Shown here in pieces: positions 26,261-35,787 of a DNA stretch of 64,000 bases. Numbering within the stretch: the first letter of the stretch is position 1; every line of letters starts with the position of its first letter. The notes beneath the pieces are model-generated. The model saw only the letters and a program-made list of their open reading frames with translations. It was not told where the DNA came from and searched no databases. Location: positions 372,001 through 436,000 of the forward strand of contig JAEZMV010000015.1 in NCBI GenBank assembly GCA_023414875.1. The letters are read 5' to 3'. This stretch comes from Bacillota bacterium (GTDB lineage: Bacteria; Bacillota; Clostridia; Lachnospirales; Lachnospiraceae). The position numbers and the translations under genes were made by a program.

Positions 26261-27421
26261 ATGAAAAGAATTTTAATTGTTGATGATGAAGTTCAGATTT
26301 TAAAAGCTATGAACAGAATGTTTTTAGAAACAGATTATGAAATAATAATTACGGATAACAGCATGGAGGCATTAAAGCTCATTGAAACCACAGAGTTGGA
26401 TATGGTTATTAGTGATATGCGTATGCCACTGCTTGATGGATATAAACTTTTAAGTATAGTGAAGGAAAAGTATCCTAAGATTATCCGCATCATTCTAAGC
26501 GGTTACGCTGATGAAAAGCCAATGTTTCGGGCAATTCTGCATAATATAGCACAGCTATATGTATATAAACCTTGGAATAATCATGATCTTTTACAAAGTA
26601 TTCAAAAGCTGTTTACAGACGATAGTGTATTAAATTCCGAAGATCTTAAGGATACGATTGAAAAATTAGGCTGCTTTACTTCGCTACCTTCAAATTGTGA
26701 GAATATGATAGCTTTAATTGAAGGAGAAGATATTGATAAAGTGATTTTGGAGTTGGAAAACGACCCTGCAATCTCAAAGCTTTTAATTCAAGTTGCCAAA
26801 TCCGCCGTTTATGGAGTTATGCCGAATTCAGTAAAACAAACCGCCATCTATATCGGTCTTCATAACCTAAAATGCTTCATGCGGTGGGCATGCATCATAT
26901 GTGCAACCAATAATACTACGGATGTTCCGGAAGATCAGGAGCTTTTAATAAAGCATTCCTACTATACTAACCGAATATTCTTATTTTTATATGAGGCCTT
27001 TCTTCATAAACAGCCAATGGATTCCGCAATGTTTGCAGGTCTTCTACATAATGTAGGGCTAATTTTTCTTTCGAAAAACCTGCAAGAAAACGGTAGTCTA
27101 GGGAAATCTGATCTGACTGCAAATGATTATATCTCCTTGGAGCTTTCCGAAAACCATGTAAATCATCAGGAAATCGGTGCACATTTTCTAGACATATGGG
27201 ATCTGCCCTTCCCTATTTATGAGGTAGCGCTATATCATCATAGACCGCTTGATTCGTGTATCGTAAATCAGGAATTAGTATCCTGTGTTCATATTGCGCA
27301 GGCATATGCTTGGAAATACTTAGGTGGTACAGCACAAGAGCCTGTATCCCCTGAAGTGTTCGCCCAAATCGGTGTATCATTACAGGATTTTGAAAAAAGA
27401 CTAGCCAGATACATGAAATAA
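26261..27421 (+). CDS. Response regulator with HDOD output domain
   Basis: The receiver (1-125) has KRILIVDDEVQIL, phospho-Asp in DMVISDMRMPLLDGY, ILSGYAD and the LYVYKPWNNHDLL end typical of RpfG-like receivers. The rest is an HDOD domain (about 135-386): SLPSNCENMIALIEGED, LENDPAISKLLIQVAK, MFAGLLHNVGLIFLS and NHVNHQEIGAHFLDIWDLP. HDOD domains resemble HD phosphohydrolases but usually lack a full metal set and act as signalling scaffolds. It follows the receiver-kinase gene by 158 bases on the same strand with an AAGAGGAT site before the ATG. The output target is unknown. Confidence 0.92.
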   Translation: MKRILIVDDEVQILKAMNRMFLETDYEIIITDNSMEALKLIETTELDMVISDMRMPLLDGYKLLSIVKEKYPKIIRIILSGYADEKPMFRAILHNIAQLYVYKPWNNHDLLQSIQKLFTDDSVLNSEDLKDTIEKLGCFTSLPSNCENMIALIEGEDIDKVILELENDPAISKLLIQVAKSAVYGVMPNSVKQTAIYIGLHNLKCFMRWACIICATNNTTDVPEDQELLIKHSYYTNRIFLFLYEAFLHKQPMDSAMFAGLLHNVGLIFLSKNLQENGSLGKSDLTANDYISLELSENHVNHQEIGAHFLDIWDLPFPIYEVALYHHRPLDSCIVNQELVSCVHIAQAYAWKYLGGTAQEPVSPEVFAQIGVSLQDFEKRLARYMK

Positions 27422-27462
27422 TTTAGTATATTACAACTAAAATAAAACTGGGACAATAATAA

Positions 27463-27525
27463 CCGGAACGATTATAATAATACCCACTGCTTCATTAATT
27501 AAGGGTTATATTATAATTGTTCCGG
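27463..27525. terminator. Bidirectional terminator between convergent genes
   Basis: CCGGAACGATTATAATAATACCC pairs with its near-perfect inverse ending TTGTTCCGG across a 17-base loop. It lies between the plus-strand HDOD gene and the minus-strand phzF-like gene, which meet here. Confidence 0.7.
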
Positions 27526-27585
27526 CTTTATGTAAATGCAATATAATAATTCTAATTTATTACTCCGCCCTAATGTAATAAGTTG

Positions 27586-28470
27586 TTATGGGACTAGATA
27601 AGAACCTTTAATTCGGTCTGTGGCAGAACCACCAAACAGGACATTACCTTGTATTGTTGTTAATCTAACTATATTATACTCTATATCCTCTCCACCCTGC
27701 TCAACCATAATAGCTTTACCATCCCATAGTTGATGCTTTTGCATATAATAGCCAAAAGCACTGTTACCGGAACCGGTAGCCGGGTCCTCTAAATATCCGA
27801 ATTTGGGAGCAAAAACCCTAGTGTGGGCAAAATTATTTCTATCTCCTACCTCCATGGTGAATATTAGAATAATATCAATGTTATTGCAGAGACAGAATTC
27901 TTTTAACTCTTTCTCGTTAGGGAATATCTTAACTTCATCCTGTAAGGTAGTAATTGGAACGATTAATGTAGATAAGCCTGCATTAACAATATCAATAGAA
28001 TATGTTTCAGAGATTACCTCCATATCAATCCCAAGATAAAGTGCAATCTCTTTTCTTGTCAGATTACATTCCTTATAGGTTGGCTTCGGTGCAGTGATAT
28101 ATACCGCATTCTGTTCTTCTATTTTATTATAAACAGTGAGTAAACCCTTCCTTGTTGTATTGATCGTAATTTCCTGCTGATGATATAAGGTGGGCATGTC
28201 TTTTATCAGACTATACATACACGCAATCGTACCGTGTCCACAAAAATCGACTTCACATTCTGAAGAATAATAGGATAACTCATATTTGCCCGCTTCTATA
28301 TTTTTACAATATACTACTTCAGACACGAAGCCTTTATGCTGTTTGGCTATTTCTTGCTTCTCCTGTTCCGTTAGATTTTCATAATCCCTAAGATATAAAC
28401 AGGCAGCCGGATTACCGCTTGATGTTGAAGATGTGAATGCATCAATTTTTTTATAAGAATATTCCCTCAT
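27586..28470 (-). CDS. PhzF-family isomerase-like protein
   Basis: This 294-residue protein has the two-lobed PhzF/diaminopimelate-epimerase-like fold pattern: KKIDAFTSSTSSGNPAAC near the N-terminus, CEVDFCGHGTIACMY in lobe one, and FGYLEDPATGSGNSAFGYYM in lobe two. PhzF proper isomerises a phenazine precursor, but most bacterial relatives have unknown substrates, and nothing else of phenazine synthesis is present. AAAGGG lies 9-10 bases before the ATG. It is 14 bases downstream of the Cys-cluster gene and probably cotranscribed with it and the NADH-oxidase-like gene. Confidence 0.9.
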   Translation of the reverse strand: MREYSYKKIDAFTSSTSSGNPAACLYLRDYENLTEQEKQEIAKQHKGFVSEVVYCKNIEAGKYELSYYSSECEVDFCGHGTIACMYSLIKDMPTLYHQQEITINTTRKGLLTVYNKIEEQNAVYITAPKPTYKECNLTRKEIALYLGIDMEVISETYSIDIVNAGLSTLIVPITTLQDEVKIFPNEKELKEFCLCNNIDIILIFTMEVGDRNNFAHTRVFAPKFGYLEDPATGSGNSAFGYYMQKHQLWDGKAIMVEQGGEDIEYNIVRLTTIQGNVLFGGSATDRIKGSYLVP

Positions 28471-28484
28471 TTAAAATTCCCTTT

Positions 28485-28766
28485 CTATTCAGAAGTAGTC
28501 TCTTTCTCTAGCTCCTGTAGGTATTTCATAGCCTCCTCATCGGATTCTTTGCACATTTCAAACGAGGGCCTTAAATTATTGCATACTGCAGGTCGCATAT
28601 TCGAACCATACAGCTTGCATCGGTTATCCTCGGTAAGTTGAATACACCTGACTCCGGCAGGTTTCCCTTCCGGCATTCCGGGTATTGTGGATGAAATGGA
28701 AGGGGCAATACAGCATGCTCCACATCCCATTCTACAATCAATCTCTTGATTTTCTTCCTTATTCAT
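28485..28766 (-). CDS. YkgJ-family cysteine-cluster protein
   Basis: This 93-residue protein has MGCGACCIAPSIS followed by GVRCIQLTEDNRCKLYGSN, then PAVCNNLRPSFEMC, which gives the CxxCC...C...C...C spacing of the YkgJ/zinc- or iron-chelating family. It probably binds one metal ion or cluster; its biochemical role is not known. Its start overlaps the end of the upstream NADH-oxidase-like gene by eight bases, indicating coupled translation. Confidence 0.88.
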   Translation of the reverse strand: MNKEENQEIDCRMGCGACCIAPSISSTIPGMPEGKPAGVRCIQLTEDNRCKLYGSNMRPAVCNNLRPSFEMCKESDEEAMKYLQELEKETTSE

Positions 28767-30123
28767 GATTAGTTGCTATCTTTCTTTCCTGTTCCACGGC
28801 TTCATGAGCCAATAGATTCAAATAGTTCCAAGGTCTGTCAAAATGAGGCTGGAAAAAGAAATCAACATAAGCCAAATCCTCTATCGTCATTTTATTTTGA
28901 ATTGCTAAAGAAAGTGTATTTGCTGATTGTGTGATATCATATTTTGACATAACCTGCCCGCCAACAATACGGTTGGTTCCCACTTCATATACCAGCTGCA
29001 TCAGAACTTCTTCGGTGGTAGGCATAAATTCCGGGCGATAATTATCCGTCACGATTACAGAACGTACCTTTAATCCCATAGTGTCCGCTCCGCTTACCGT
29101 AACACCGGTTGAACCAATATTGTAGCCGAACAAATGTAACCCGGAGGTGGATTGAGTCCCTCTGTATTTCACCTTTGGTTCTATTATATTCTTACCAACC
29201 AGCATCCCCATTCGTACCGCATTGGTAGCCAACGGGATGTAGGCCTGACTTCCATTTGGATTATAATGAACTGCGCAGCTGTCTCCGGCTGCAAAGATAT
29301 CCGTGTTACTGGTTCTCATATAATCATCCACGATAATCGCTCCGTTTTGAAGCATATCCACCTTGCCTTTTAATAATTCGTTATTTGGTCGAAAACCAAC
29401 ACATAGGATAACCATATCTGCGGGATATTCATCGTCGGTGGTTACAACAGCAGTCACCATATTATTCTCATCGGATTTAAAGCTTGTTACAGCTTGATTT
29501 AGAGCTAATCTAATTCCGCGTTCTTTCAGATCCTTCTCCAATATATCCGTAAATTCTTTATCCAGATATTTATTCAGTATGCGATCCAGTCCATCAATTA
29601 AGGTTACCTCTTTACCGGAGGACCGAAATGCCTCTACAAGCTCGATACCTATATAACCTCCGCCTACAATAACTACTTTCTTAACATCCTTTGATAAGCT
29701 TATGATATGATTGGCTTGTTCAAAATTCTTGCAGAGTAATATGTTTTTACTATCGATTCCCGGAATCGGCGGAATAATTGGCCAGGATCCGGTCGTGTTA
29801 ACTAGTTTATCATATGACACACTGATTTCTTCTTTTGTATCCAAATTCTCGGCAATTACAAGTTTTCTTTCCGTATCAATACTTTTTACATTATGTTTCA
29901 TTTTTATCGTAGCACCCATCTGTTCAAGCTCATTCGGATTAGAATAGAATAAACCTGCAGCATCCTTTACTACTCCTCCGACATATAAAGCAATTCCGCA
30001 GGACAAGAAGGATATATTATCGTTTCTTTCAAAAACAGTTACTTCGGTGTTCGGATTTTCTCTTAATATTGTTTTTACTGCACTCGTACCGGCATGGGTA
30101 CAACCAATTACTACTACTTTCAT
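28759..30123 (-). CDS. FAD-dependent NADH oxidase / CoA-disulfide reductase family
   Basis: This 454-residue flavoprotein has the FAD loop KVVVIGCTHAGTSAV and the redox-active cysteine in ISFLSCGIALYVGG. It also has the NADH-binding loop VVIVGGGYIGIELVEAF, the FAD-binding motif DIFAAGDSCAV and the dimerisation domain ending in FFFQPHFDRPWNYLN. The single Cys and the GIALYVGG context fit water-forming NADH oxidases, which lower oxygen in anaerobes. ATG 30123 has GAGGAGG seven bases upstream; a TTG five codons earlier lies before that site and is rejected. It heads the operon with the Cys-cluster and PhzF-like genes. Confidence 0.92.
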   Translation of the reverse strand: MKVVVIGCTHAGTSAVKTILRENPNTEVTVFERNDNISFLSCGIALYVGGVVKDAAGLFYSNPNELEQMGATIKMKHNVKSIDTERKLVIAENLDTKEEISVSYDKLVNTTGSWPIIPPIPGIDSKNILLCKNFEQANHIISLSKDVKKVVIVGGGYIGIELVEAFRSSGKEVTLIDGLDRILNKYLDKEFTDILEKDLKERGIRLALNQAVTSFKSDENNMVTAVVTTDDEYPADMVILCVGFRPNNELLKGKVDMLQNGAIIVDDYMRTSNTDIFAAGDSCAVHYNPNGSQAYIPLATNAVRMGMLVGKNIIEPKVKYRGTQSTSGLHLFGYNIGSTGVTVSGADTMGLKVRSVIVTDNYRPEFMPTTEEVLMQLVYEVGTNRIVGGQVMSKYDITQSANTLSLAIQNKMTIEDLAYVDFFFQPHFDRPWNYLNLLAHEAVEQERKIATNHE

Positions 30124-30385
30124 AAGCATCCTCCTCAATATTTCTAAAAGACATTTGATCTAATATTATAAAATTATATGCCTTAATATACTATTTCATA
30201 TTTCTTATGGATTATTACTTACCATCAAGATTATTATTTTTACTTTAATAGTAATCATTCCTATTATTATATTATATAATTTTCATTCAAGTAATTATAT
30301 AGTTATTTTACATCAAATTTCTAAAATTATCACTAAGTAGTTGTATAATTTTTCTATCTCGAAGGATTTACTTATAAATTGATGC

Positions 30386-32350
30386 CTATTTTGAAATTCG
30401 TCCTGCTTTCTTTTTTCTTCTGCGCTTGATTAACTTAACTATAACAAAAGTTATTAAGAATAATATCATTGGAACCCCAATAAAAACCGTCAATGATATC
30501 TTATTTGGGTTACGAATCAAATCAAAAATATTTTTGCTGTGATCAATCACTTTTCTACCATGCATTGTCTGATAATAGGATGAGATCTGAGGAACCCCCT
30601 CTTTTTTCTCAAAGGATTTAAGATATTGAACAACTGCATACCATTCCTTTAACTCCCTCTCTCTGCCATCTACATTTTCATAAATGGTATGTGCTTCAAA
30701 ATCCTTGATTACCTTACCATCTTCTGATTTAGGTACTACGGACATCAAATGATAGGATTTATCACCTACGATGGAAAGCATCTGAGCAGAGTATAGGTTA
30801 CAAACTACCCGGTAAAGCTTTTTATCATCAATCTTTTCCTCGGTTCCATCAGGTCTTAATAAGGAGGTTTCCACAACCTTATTGAAAATCAAACGATTCG
30901 GATTAAAGGTATACTTCACACCGGACATATATAGTTGTGCAACACTCATGATAGGCGCAATCGATGCATCAACCTCACACACCGTTTTTAATTCTTTACC
31001 GGTTAAATATACCGAGATGAGTGGGTAGCCCGGCATACCGTCGGCTCCTATTCCCAAAGAGCTGATGCTGAACGCATCCGCTGTCGTGATATTTCCTTTA
31101 AAAAGAGTACCCCTGATGGTACCATTGGGAACAATTGCAGCATCAATCGGTATATAGTTATCTCCCTCTGCTTTTTTTACCGCATATATGTATGCATCGC
31201 TGAGCAGATTGCCAATGGCTGTCTCACTATGAACCGAGGATATCTCCTCCAGTGTTTCAAACTGTATGTCGGAGGATGCTACCACCTCATCGTATTCCAT
31301 ATCAAACTTTTCAAAATATTCTTCCTGAACAATACCTTTAAAATATTCAACCTTATCCTTTATTATACTATCCTCCGGAAGGCTCTCATTAATTTGAACC
31401 AGCTCATAGCTACCTAATTTAAAGTCCTTATTCTCTGTCTGCGTCAGCTTGATTACGCCAAGATTTTTCCCATAATCTCCAACCGACCCGATGATCGTAT
31501 TACCGACAACTAACGGCTCAGATAACAAGGTATGTGTATGACCGCTGATGATCACATTGATCTCCGGTACCTTTTGAGCCAGAATTTCATCCTCCGATGA
31601 GGCTTTATCCTGACTGGTGCCCGAATGCGATAGACATAGAATCACATCTACCTTTTCCTGTTCCTTTAAAAGCTTTACAACTCGCTTCGCTTCTTTTACT
31701 TCATCTTTAAAGGTTACCTCTGACATCGGAGCCATTGATTCCGACTCTTCTCCCATCAAACCGAAGATTCCGATTTTAATACCATTTCGTTCGATCACGG
31801 TATAATCCTTAACTCCGTAATCATCCATAGCCTGCTTAAGTTCCGTTAAGGTTGAAGTCAGATTACCGTTCTTATCTTCCGGGTAATATATATTCGATTG
31901 AACCAACTGCGGTAATTTATCACCACTTTGAAGTGCTGCTTTAAGGCTACCCGATAATCCGGCCGGGCGGTAATCAAACTCGTGATTACCCAGGGTGACC
32001 ACATCATATCCCATTGCTCCCATAATTCTTAGTTCAGGGGAAGCCGTTTGAAAGATGGTTTGAAACGGGGTTCCCATGGAGTAATCTCCGCCATCCACCA
32101 GCAGAGCATTCGGATCTATTTGTTTTTGGAGGTTAATTGCACTTTGAAGCCTTGCATACCCTCCCAAATTAACAGCTTCACCGTTTTCAATCGTTTTTGC
32201 CGGTAGTAGATTATCATGCAGGTCATGGGTAAAAAGTATCGTGATTGATTTTTCCTGCTCTTTTGCAAATACTAAAGGGACATAAAAAAGCTGTAAAAGC
32301 ATTGATACAATAATGAATAAGGTTGTGGAATGCCTAAATATTTTTCTCAT
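30386..32350 (-). CDS. Membrane-anchored 5'-nucleotidase / 2',3'-cyclic phosphodiesterase-like metallophosphatase
   Basis: A signal peptide (about 1-30) leads to a calcineurin-like phosphatase domain with ILFTHDLHDNLLP (DxH), LVDGGDYSMG, LGNHEFDYRP, CLSHSG and ISGHTHTLL. This is followed by the 5'-nucleotidase C-terminal domain (about 355-560, GNLLSDAY and PNGTIRGTLFKGN). A C-terminal membrane segment (TVFIGVPMILFLITFVIVKL) and a basic tail RRRKKK anchor it to the outer membrane face. It would release nucleosides from extracellular nucleotides, which fits the nucleoside importer at 50019-55119. ATG 32350 has AAAGGA upstream and is chosen over the ATG six codons earlier. Confidence 0.93.
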   Translation of the reverse strand: MRKIFRHSTTLFIIVSMLLQLFYVPLVFAKEQEKSITILFTHDLHDNLLPAKTIENGEAVNLGGYARLQSAINLQKQIDPNALLVDGGDYSMGTPFQTIFQTASPELRIMGAMGYDVVTLGNHEFDYRPAGLSGSLKAALQSGDKLPQLVQSNIYYPEDKNGNLTSTLTELKQAMDDYGVKDYTVIERNGIKIGIFGLMGEESESMAPMSEVTFKDEVKEAKRVVKLLKEQEKVDVILCLSHSGTSQDKASSEDEILAQKVPEINVIISGHTHTLLSEPLVVGNTIIGSVGDYGKNLGVIKLTQTENKDFKLGSYELVQINESLPEDSIIKDKVEYFKGIVQEEYFEKFDMEYDEVVASSDIQFETLEEISSVHSETAIGNLLSDAYIYAVKKAEGDNYIPIDAAIVPNGTIRGTLFKGNITTADAFSISSLGIGADGMPGYPLISVYLTGKELKTVCEVDASIAPIMSVAQLYMSGVKYTFNPNRLIFNKVVETSLLRPDGTEEKIDDKKLYRVVCNLYSAQMLSIVGDKSYHLMSVVPKSEDGKVIKDFEAHTIYENVDGRERELKEWYAVVQYLKSFEKKEGVPQISSYYQTMHGRKVIDHSKNIFDLIRNPNKISLTVFIGVPMILFLITFVIVKLIKRRRKKKAGRISK

Positions 32351-32409
32351 ACTCTTATTTCCTTTCATCCACCCGAATTAAATTACAAATATGATACTAT
32401 TTTTCAAGA

Positions 32410-33198
32410 CTACTTATCTACCTTACCAACCGACGCCGCATATAGAACAAATTCATTATCATTGTCATAGGAAGGCTTTGAATCTAAATCAAGAAGCCCA
32501 TCCGCCAAGCCCTGATCATAGGCACCGATTGCACAGGTACCACAGCCGATTGCTTCACAAGCCAAATATAAATTCTGACATACATGACCTACATCAATCA
32601 GCGCATATTTGTGCGCATCAATATCATAGCGCCACTCACTTCGATAAGGAAATACGGTCCATACAAAATCGACCGCTGCATTACCAAAGAAGGTCTGCCC
32701 GCAATATGCTTCACTAACCCGATCCGTTTGAGCTTCGATCGTTTTAATATATTCAAGCTTATGTTCACTTGCCAGGTAATGATAAATTCCCTGTTCCAGA
32801 CCCTCAACACGGTTAATTAAGAGATAGGTTTCAAAGGGATGTCTGGCTCCTGCCGACGGTACTGTTCTCAAAGTTGCTTTTCTTTGTTTCCCTATGATTT
32901 CTTTCACTCCCTGAGTTGCCCATAGCAGGAAAGCGAGTTCATCCAAAGTCAATGACTCTTGTGTATATTTTCGTTTACTTGTTCTGGTATTAATAATATT
33001 CAATAAATTATTATTCTGTATAATATGGTCAAAGTTTCTGGTTAATGGGATAAACTTTGTACCCATACTTACCTTTTCCAAAGGTGGTTGTGGCAGTCCG
33101 GCTATTTGATCACTAACCACTCCGTCATCTTCTCCGGAATATGCCTTCATCATCTCCCGAAGCTCCATAATCCTTAAATTTATTTTATCATTGTCCAT
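32410..33198 (-). CDS. SagB/ThcOx-type nitroreductase-family dehydrogenase
   Basis: This 262-residue FMN-dependent oxidoreductase has TRTSKRKYTQESLTLDELAF at the FMN-binding start, LRTVPSAGARHPFETYLLIN, GIYHYLASEHKL, ALIDVGHVCQNLYLACEAIG and GTCAIGAYDQ near the end. Members oxidise azolines in peptide natural products or reduce other small substrates. No cyclodehydratase or precursor peptide gene is visible nearby, so a peptide role is not supported. ATG 33198 follows AGGAGA by eight bases; the frame opens 32 codons earlier but without a site. Confidence 0.9.
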   Translation of the reverse strand: MDNDKINLRIMELREMMKAYSGEDDGVVSDQIAGLPQPPLEKVSMGTKFIPLTRNFDHIIQNNNLLNIINTRTSKRKYTQESLTLDELAFLLWATQGVKEIIGKQRKATLRTVPSAGARHPFETYLLINRVEGLEQGIYHYLASEHKLEYIKTIEAQTDRVSEAYCGQTFFGNAAVDFVWTVFPYRSEWRYDIDAHKYALIDVGHVCQNLYLACEAIGCGTCAIGAYDQGLADGLLDLDSKPSYDNDNEFVLYAASVGKVDK

Positions 33199-33384
33199 AA
33201 GTAATCTCCTGTTTATGTGTTTTTTGTATTTTGGCTTCATGTACTTTAAAACATACAACTTAGAAGCAGCGGTTTGTATTAAATTCTCAATCAAGATATC
33301 ATTAACAAAGGAATTTGTGTTTTATAAATTGCTTCTTTGTAAGTTTTATAAAAAGGAACTATTGTATGTCTGTATATCCTATAT

Positions 33385-35526
33385 TTAGCCTATTAATTCC
33401 AGCATGATTTTATAGCTGATATTTCTCACTGTTTCCATATTATCAAATTGTATGATGTAGGTGGATAAATCATCATTCATTCCCACAATCTTTCCGGTCC
33501 CGAACACACTATGCTTAATGAGGTCGTTCACCTTTAGCCTATTGTTATTACCGCCTAGTTTTCGCTCATTCTGCTCAATATAAAACTGTGCTTCACCGGC
33601 CAAACGGTCCTCTAACTCTACCGTATAATTCACATAGGTCTTCTCAATATTAAAAATAAATCTGGAAGGATATCGGTATGAGCCGTCATAATTAACTCCC
33701 TCGGAATCACTTAAAAACAAAGCATTCTCAGCTCTTGTATAGGCTACATAAGCCAGCCTACGCTCTTCTTCCATCTTATCTTCGGTGTCTACATGCTTAC
33801 TGGGAAATATCCCTTCATTCAGACCGCAAACAAAAACATAAGGAAACTCCAACCCTTTTGCATTATGGATCGTCATCAGCTGTACGGCATCTACACTTTC
33901 CTTCTGATCCAGATTCGTATATAGCGATATTCGATCCAAATAATCAGATAAAGAACATTCTTCTCCTGCGTCTCTCTCATACTCAAAGATGGACTGTTTC
34001 AACTCTGCCAGATTATCCAGTCGTTCCTGTTCCCCATTCGTCCTTAATAAAGCCTCATAACCACTGTCATTTAATACTCCTGTTAGTAGCTCGGATAGCT
34101 TCATTTTCTCATAAATTATTTTATACTTTTCTATCAATGTGACAAATGACTTCGCCTGTGTCTTTGAGAAAATATCTTCATTGATCGTATTTTTCATTGC
34201 CTGATATAACGTAATATCATTCTTTTGTGCATACTCCTTAAGAAATGCCATACGTCTTTCCCCGATATTTCTTTTTGGAAGGTTGACGATTCTCATAAAT
34301 GAAATATCATCAGAATTGGCTACCATTCGAAGATAACAGAGAACATCCTTTATTTCCTTACGCTTATAGAATTCTATTCCACTATAAATAGTATATTTTA
34401 TTTCCTGCTTGATAAAAACCTCTTCAAAGCTTCTGGATATAAAATGTGATCGATACAAAATAGCCATGTCTCTAAGGCTTTTTCCGCCTTCCTGCAAGGT
34501 TTTAATCTGAGCTGCAATCCATTCAGCTTCCATTTGAGTTGTTTTACAATGTTGAAAGATGACCGGAATATTAAGCTGCTTGATCGGAATCAGGTTCTTT
34601 TCAATACGTTTTTTATTTTTATTTATCAACGAATTCGAAGCATTGACGATATTAGGCGTTGACCTATAATTCTTATCCATAATAATCGTTTGTGCGTTCG
34701 GATAATCCTGATCAAAATTAAGGATATACTCAACTCTGGCTCCACGCCAGGAATAAATTGTTTGATCCGGATCTCCAACGATGAATAGATTATGATGATG
34801 ACCGCATAGTATCTTAGCAAGCTTATACTGCCTCACATTCACATCCTGAAACTCGTCAACCATGATATATTCCAGTCGCTTCTGCCATTTGGAACGGATG
34901 TCCTCATGATTTTCATATATATAAAGTGTGAAATTAATCAAATCATCGAAATCCAATGCAAAGCATTTCTTCTGCTCATATAAGTACCGATAGAAAATGG
35001 CATCCTCCTGGTTCCTTGCATTCTGGAACTTATTCTTTAATTCATCATGATTCGTGCTTAGGATATCCTTCAGATAAGGCTCCTTGTTTTTCCGATCCGT
35101 AAACATATCGATTAAAGTAGGAAAGGTAAAATTCTTAGAATTCAAGCCCATGTCCTCAAAGATCGAATGCAAAATAGAATTTTGATCTTCCGTATCCAGG
35201 ATAATGAAGTTCTTTGGGTAATTTAAAACATGAATTTCTTCCTTTAGCACCTGCACGCAAAAACCGTGAAAGGTACTGATAAACCCGGTGTCATTATCTC
35301 CTATCATATTTCGAATTCGCTTTTTCATCTCATTGGCAGCTTTATTAGTAAAGGTAACGCATAGGATATTAGAAGGTGAAATTCCAAGCTCATTCACCAG
35401 ATACGCAAACCGGTGCGTCAGAGCTCTCGTCTTTCCTGAACCGGCTCCTGCTATCACCCGTATATACCCTTCCGTTGTAGTTACGGCCAGTTTTTGCTCT
35501 TCGTTTAAACCATCCAGTATACTCAT
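33385..35526 (-). CDS. UvrD/PcrA-type superfamily 1 DNA helicase
   Basis: This 713-residue SF1A helicase has Q-motif LNEEQKLAV, motif I AGAGSGKTRALTHR, motif Ia CVTFTNKAANEMKKRI, motif II YIMVDEFQDVN, motif III GDPDQTIYSWRGA, motif IV MDKNYRS, motif V MTIHNAKGLEFPYVF and motif VI RRLAYVAYTRA. The C-terminal KVNDLIKHSVFGTGKIVGM matches the Tudor-like RNA-polymerase-binding end of PcrA. It is slightly shorter than B. subtilis PcrA, so it could be PcrA or a close paralogue. An AGGAGG site lies before the ATG. A LexA-like site stands 47 bases upstream. Confidence 0.93.
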   Translation of the reverse strand: MSILDGLNEEQKLAVTTTEGYIRVIAGAGSGKTRALTHRFAYLVNELGISPSNILCVTFTNKAANEMKKRIRNMIGDNDTGFISTFHGFCVQVLKEEIHVLNYPKNFIILDTEDQNSILHSIFEDMGLNSKNFTFPTLIDMFTDRKNKEPYLKDILSTNHDELKNKFQNARNQEDAIFYRYLYEQKKCFALDFDDLINFTLYIYENHEDIRSKWQKRLEYIMVDEFQDVNVRQYKLAKILCGHHHNLFIVGDPDQTIYSWRGARVEYILNFDQDYPNAQTIIMDKNYRSTPNIVNASNSLINKNKKRIEKNLIPIKQLNIPVIFQHCKTTQMEAEWIAAQIKTLQEGGKSLRDMAILYRSHFISRSFEEVFIKQEIKYTIYSGIEFYKRKEIKDVLCYLRMVANSDDISFMRIVNLPKRNIGERRMAFLKEYAQKNDITLYQAMKNTINEDIFSKTQAKSFVTLIEKYKIIYEKMKLSELLTGVLNDSGYEALLRTNGEQERLDNLAELKQSIFEYERDAGEECSLSDYLDRISLYTNLDQKESVDAVQLMTIHNAKGLEFPYVFVCGLNEGIFPSKHVDTEDKMEEERRLAYVAYTRAENALFLSDSEGVNYDGSYRYPSRFIFNIEKTYVNYTVELEDRLAGEAQFYIEQNERKLGGNNNRLKVNDLIKHSVFGTGKIVGMNDDLSTYIIQFDNMETVRNISYKIMLELIG

Positions 35527-35573
35527 CCTAAACCTCCTGTAACAACTGTATTATTCTTACTAGAACATTCTAC

Positions 35574-35587
35574 CATACGTATGTTCG
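35574..35587 (-). promoter_or_regulatory. Candidate LexA/DinR (SOS) box
   Basis: Read on the minus strand the bases are CGAACATACGTATG. This agrees with the Gram-positive SOS consensus CGAACRNRYGTTYC at 12 of 14 positions, with the mismatches in the second half-site. It is about 47 bases upstream of the helicase start. One weak half-site makes this tentative. Confidence 0.4.
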
Positions 35588-35737
35588 TGCATCAAGCAGA
35601 ATGTAGGAAGAGTATCCTTATGCTATTGTAAAGCTGCATCCATCACAAGGATGATGGCACCGGTTGGAGATATCTGTAATATTGCCATCATTTGTATCAA
35701 AGAAAATTGAATCATCGATTGAAACGGCAGATTTTAC

Positions 35738-35766
35738 TTGATAATTTGTATAAGAGGATATATAAT
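35738..35766 (+). promoter_or_regulatory. Promoter of the serS T-box leader
   Basis: TTGATA at 35738-35743 and TATAAT at 35761-35766 are spaced by 17 bases. Transcription should start near 35773, just before the T-box stem I. Confidence 0.75.
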
Positions 35767-35787
35767 TAGTAAAAATATAAATAAACC

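Noticed and set aside
27586..28470. Phenazine biosynthesis
   Set aside because: Only a PhzF-like protein is present; other phenazine genes are absent, and the family is broad.
32410..33198. SagB-like gene as part of a modified-peptide cluster
   Set aside because: No cyclodehydratase, precursor peptide or exporter nearby; the domain also occurs in stand-alone nitroreductases.
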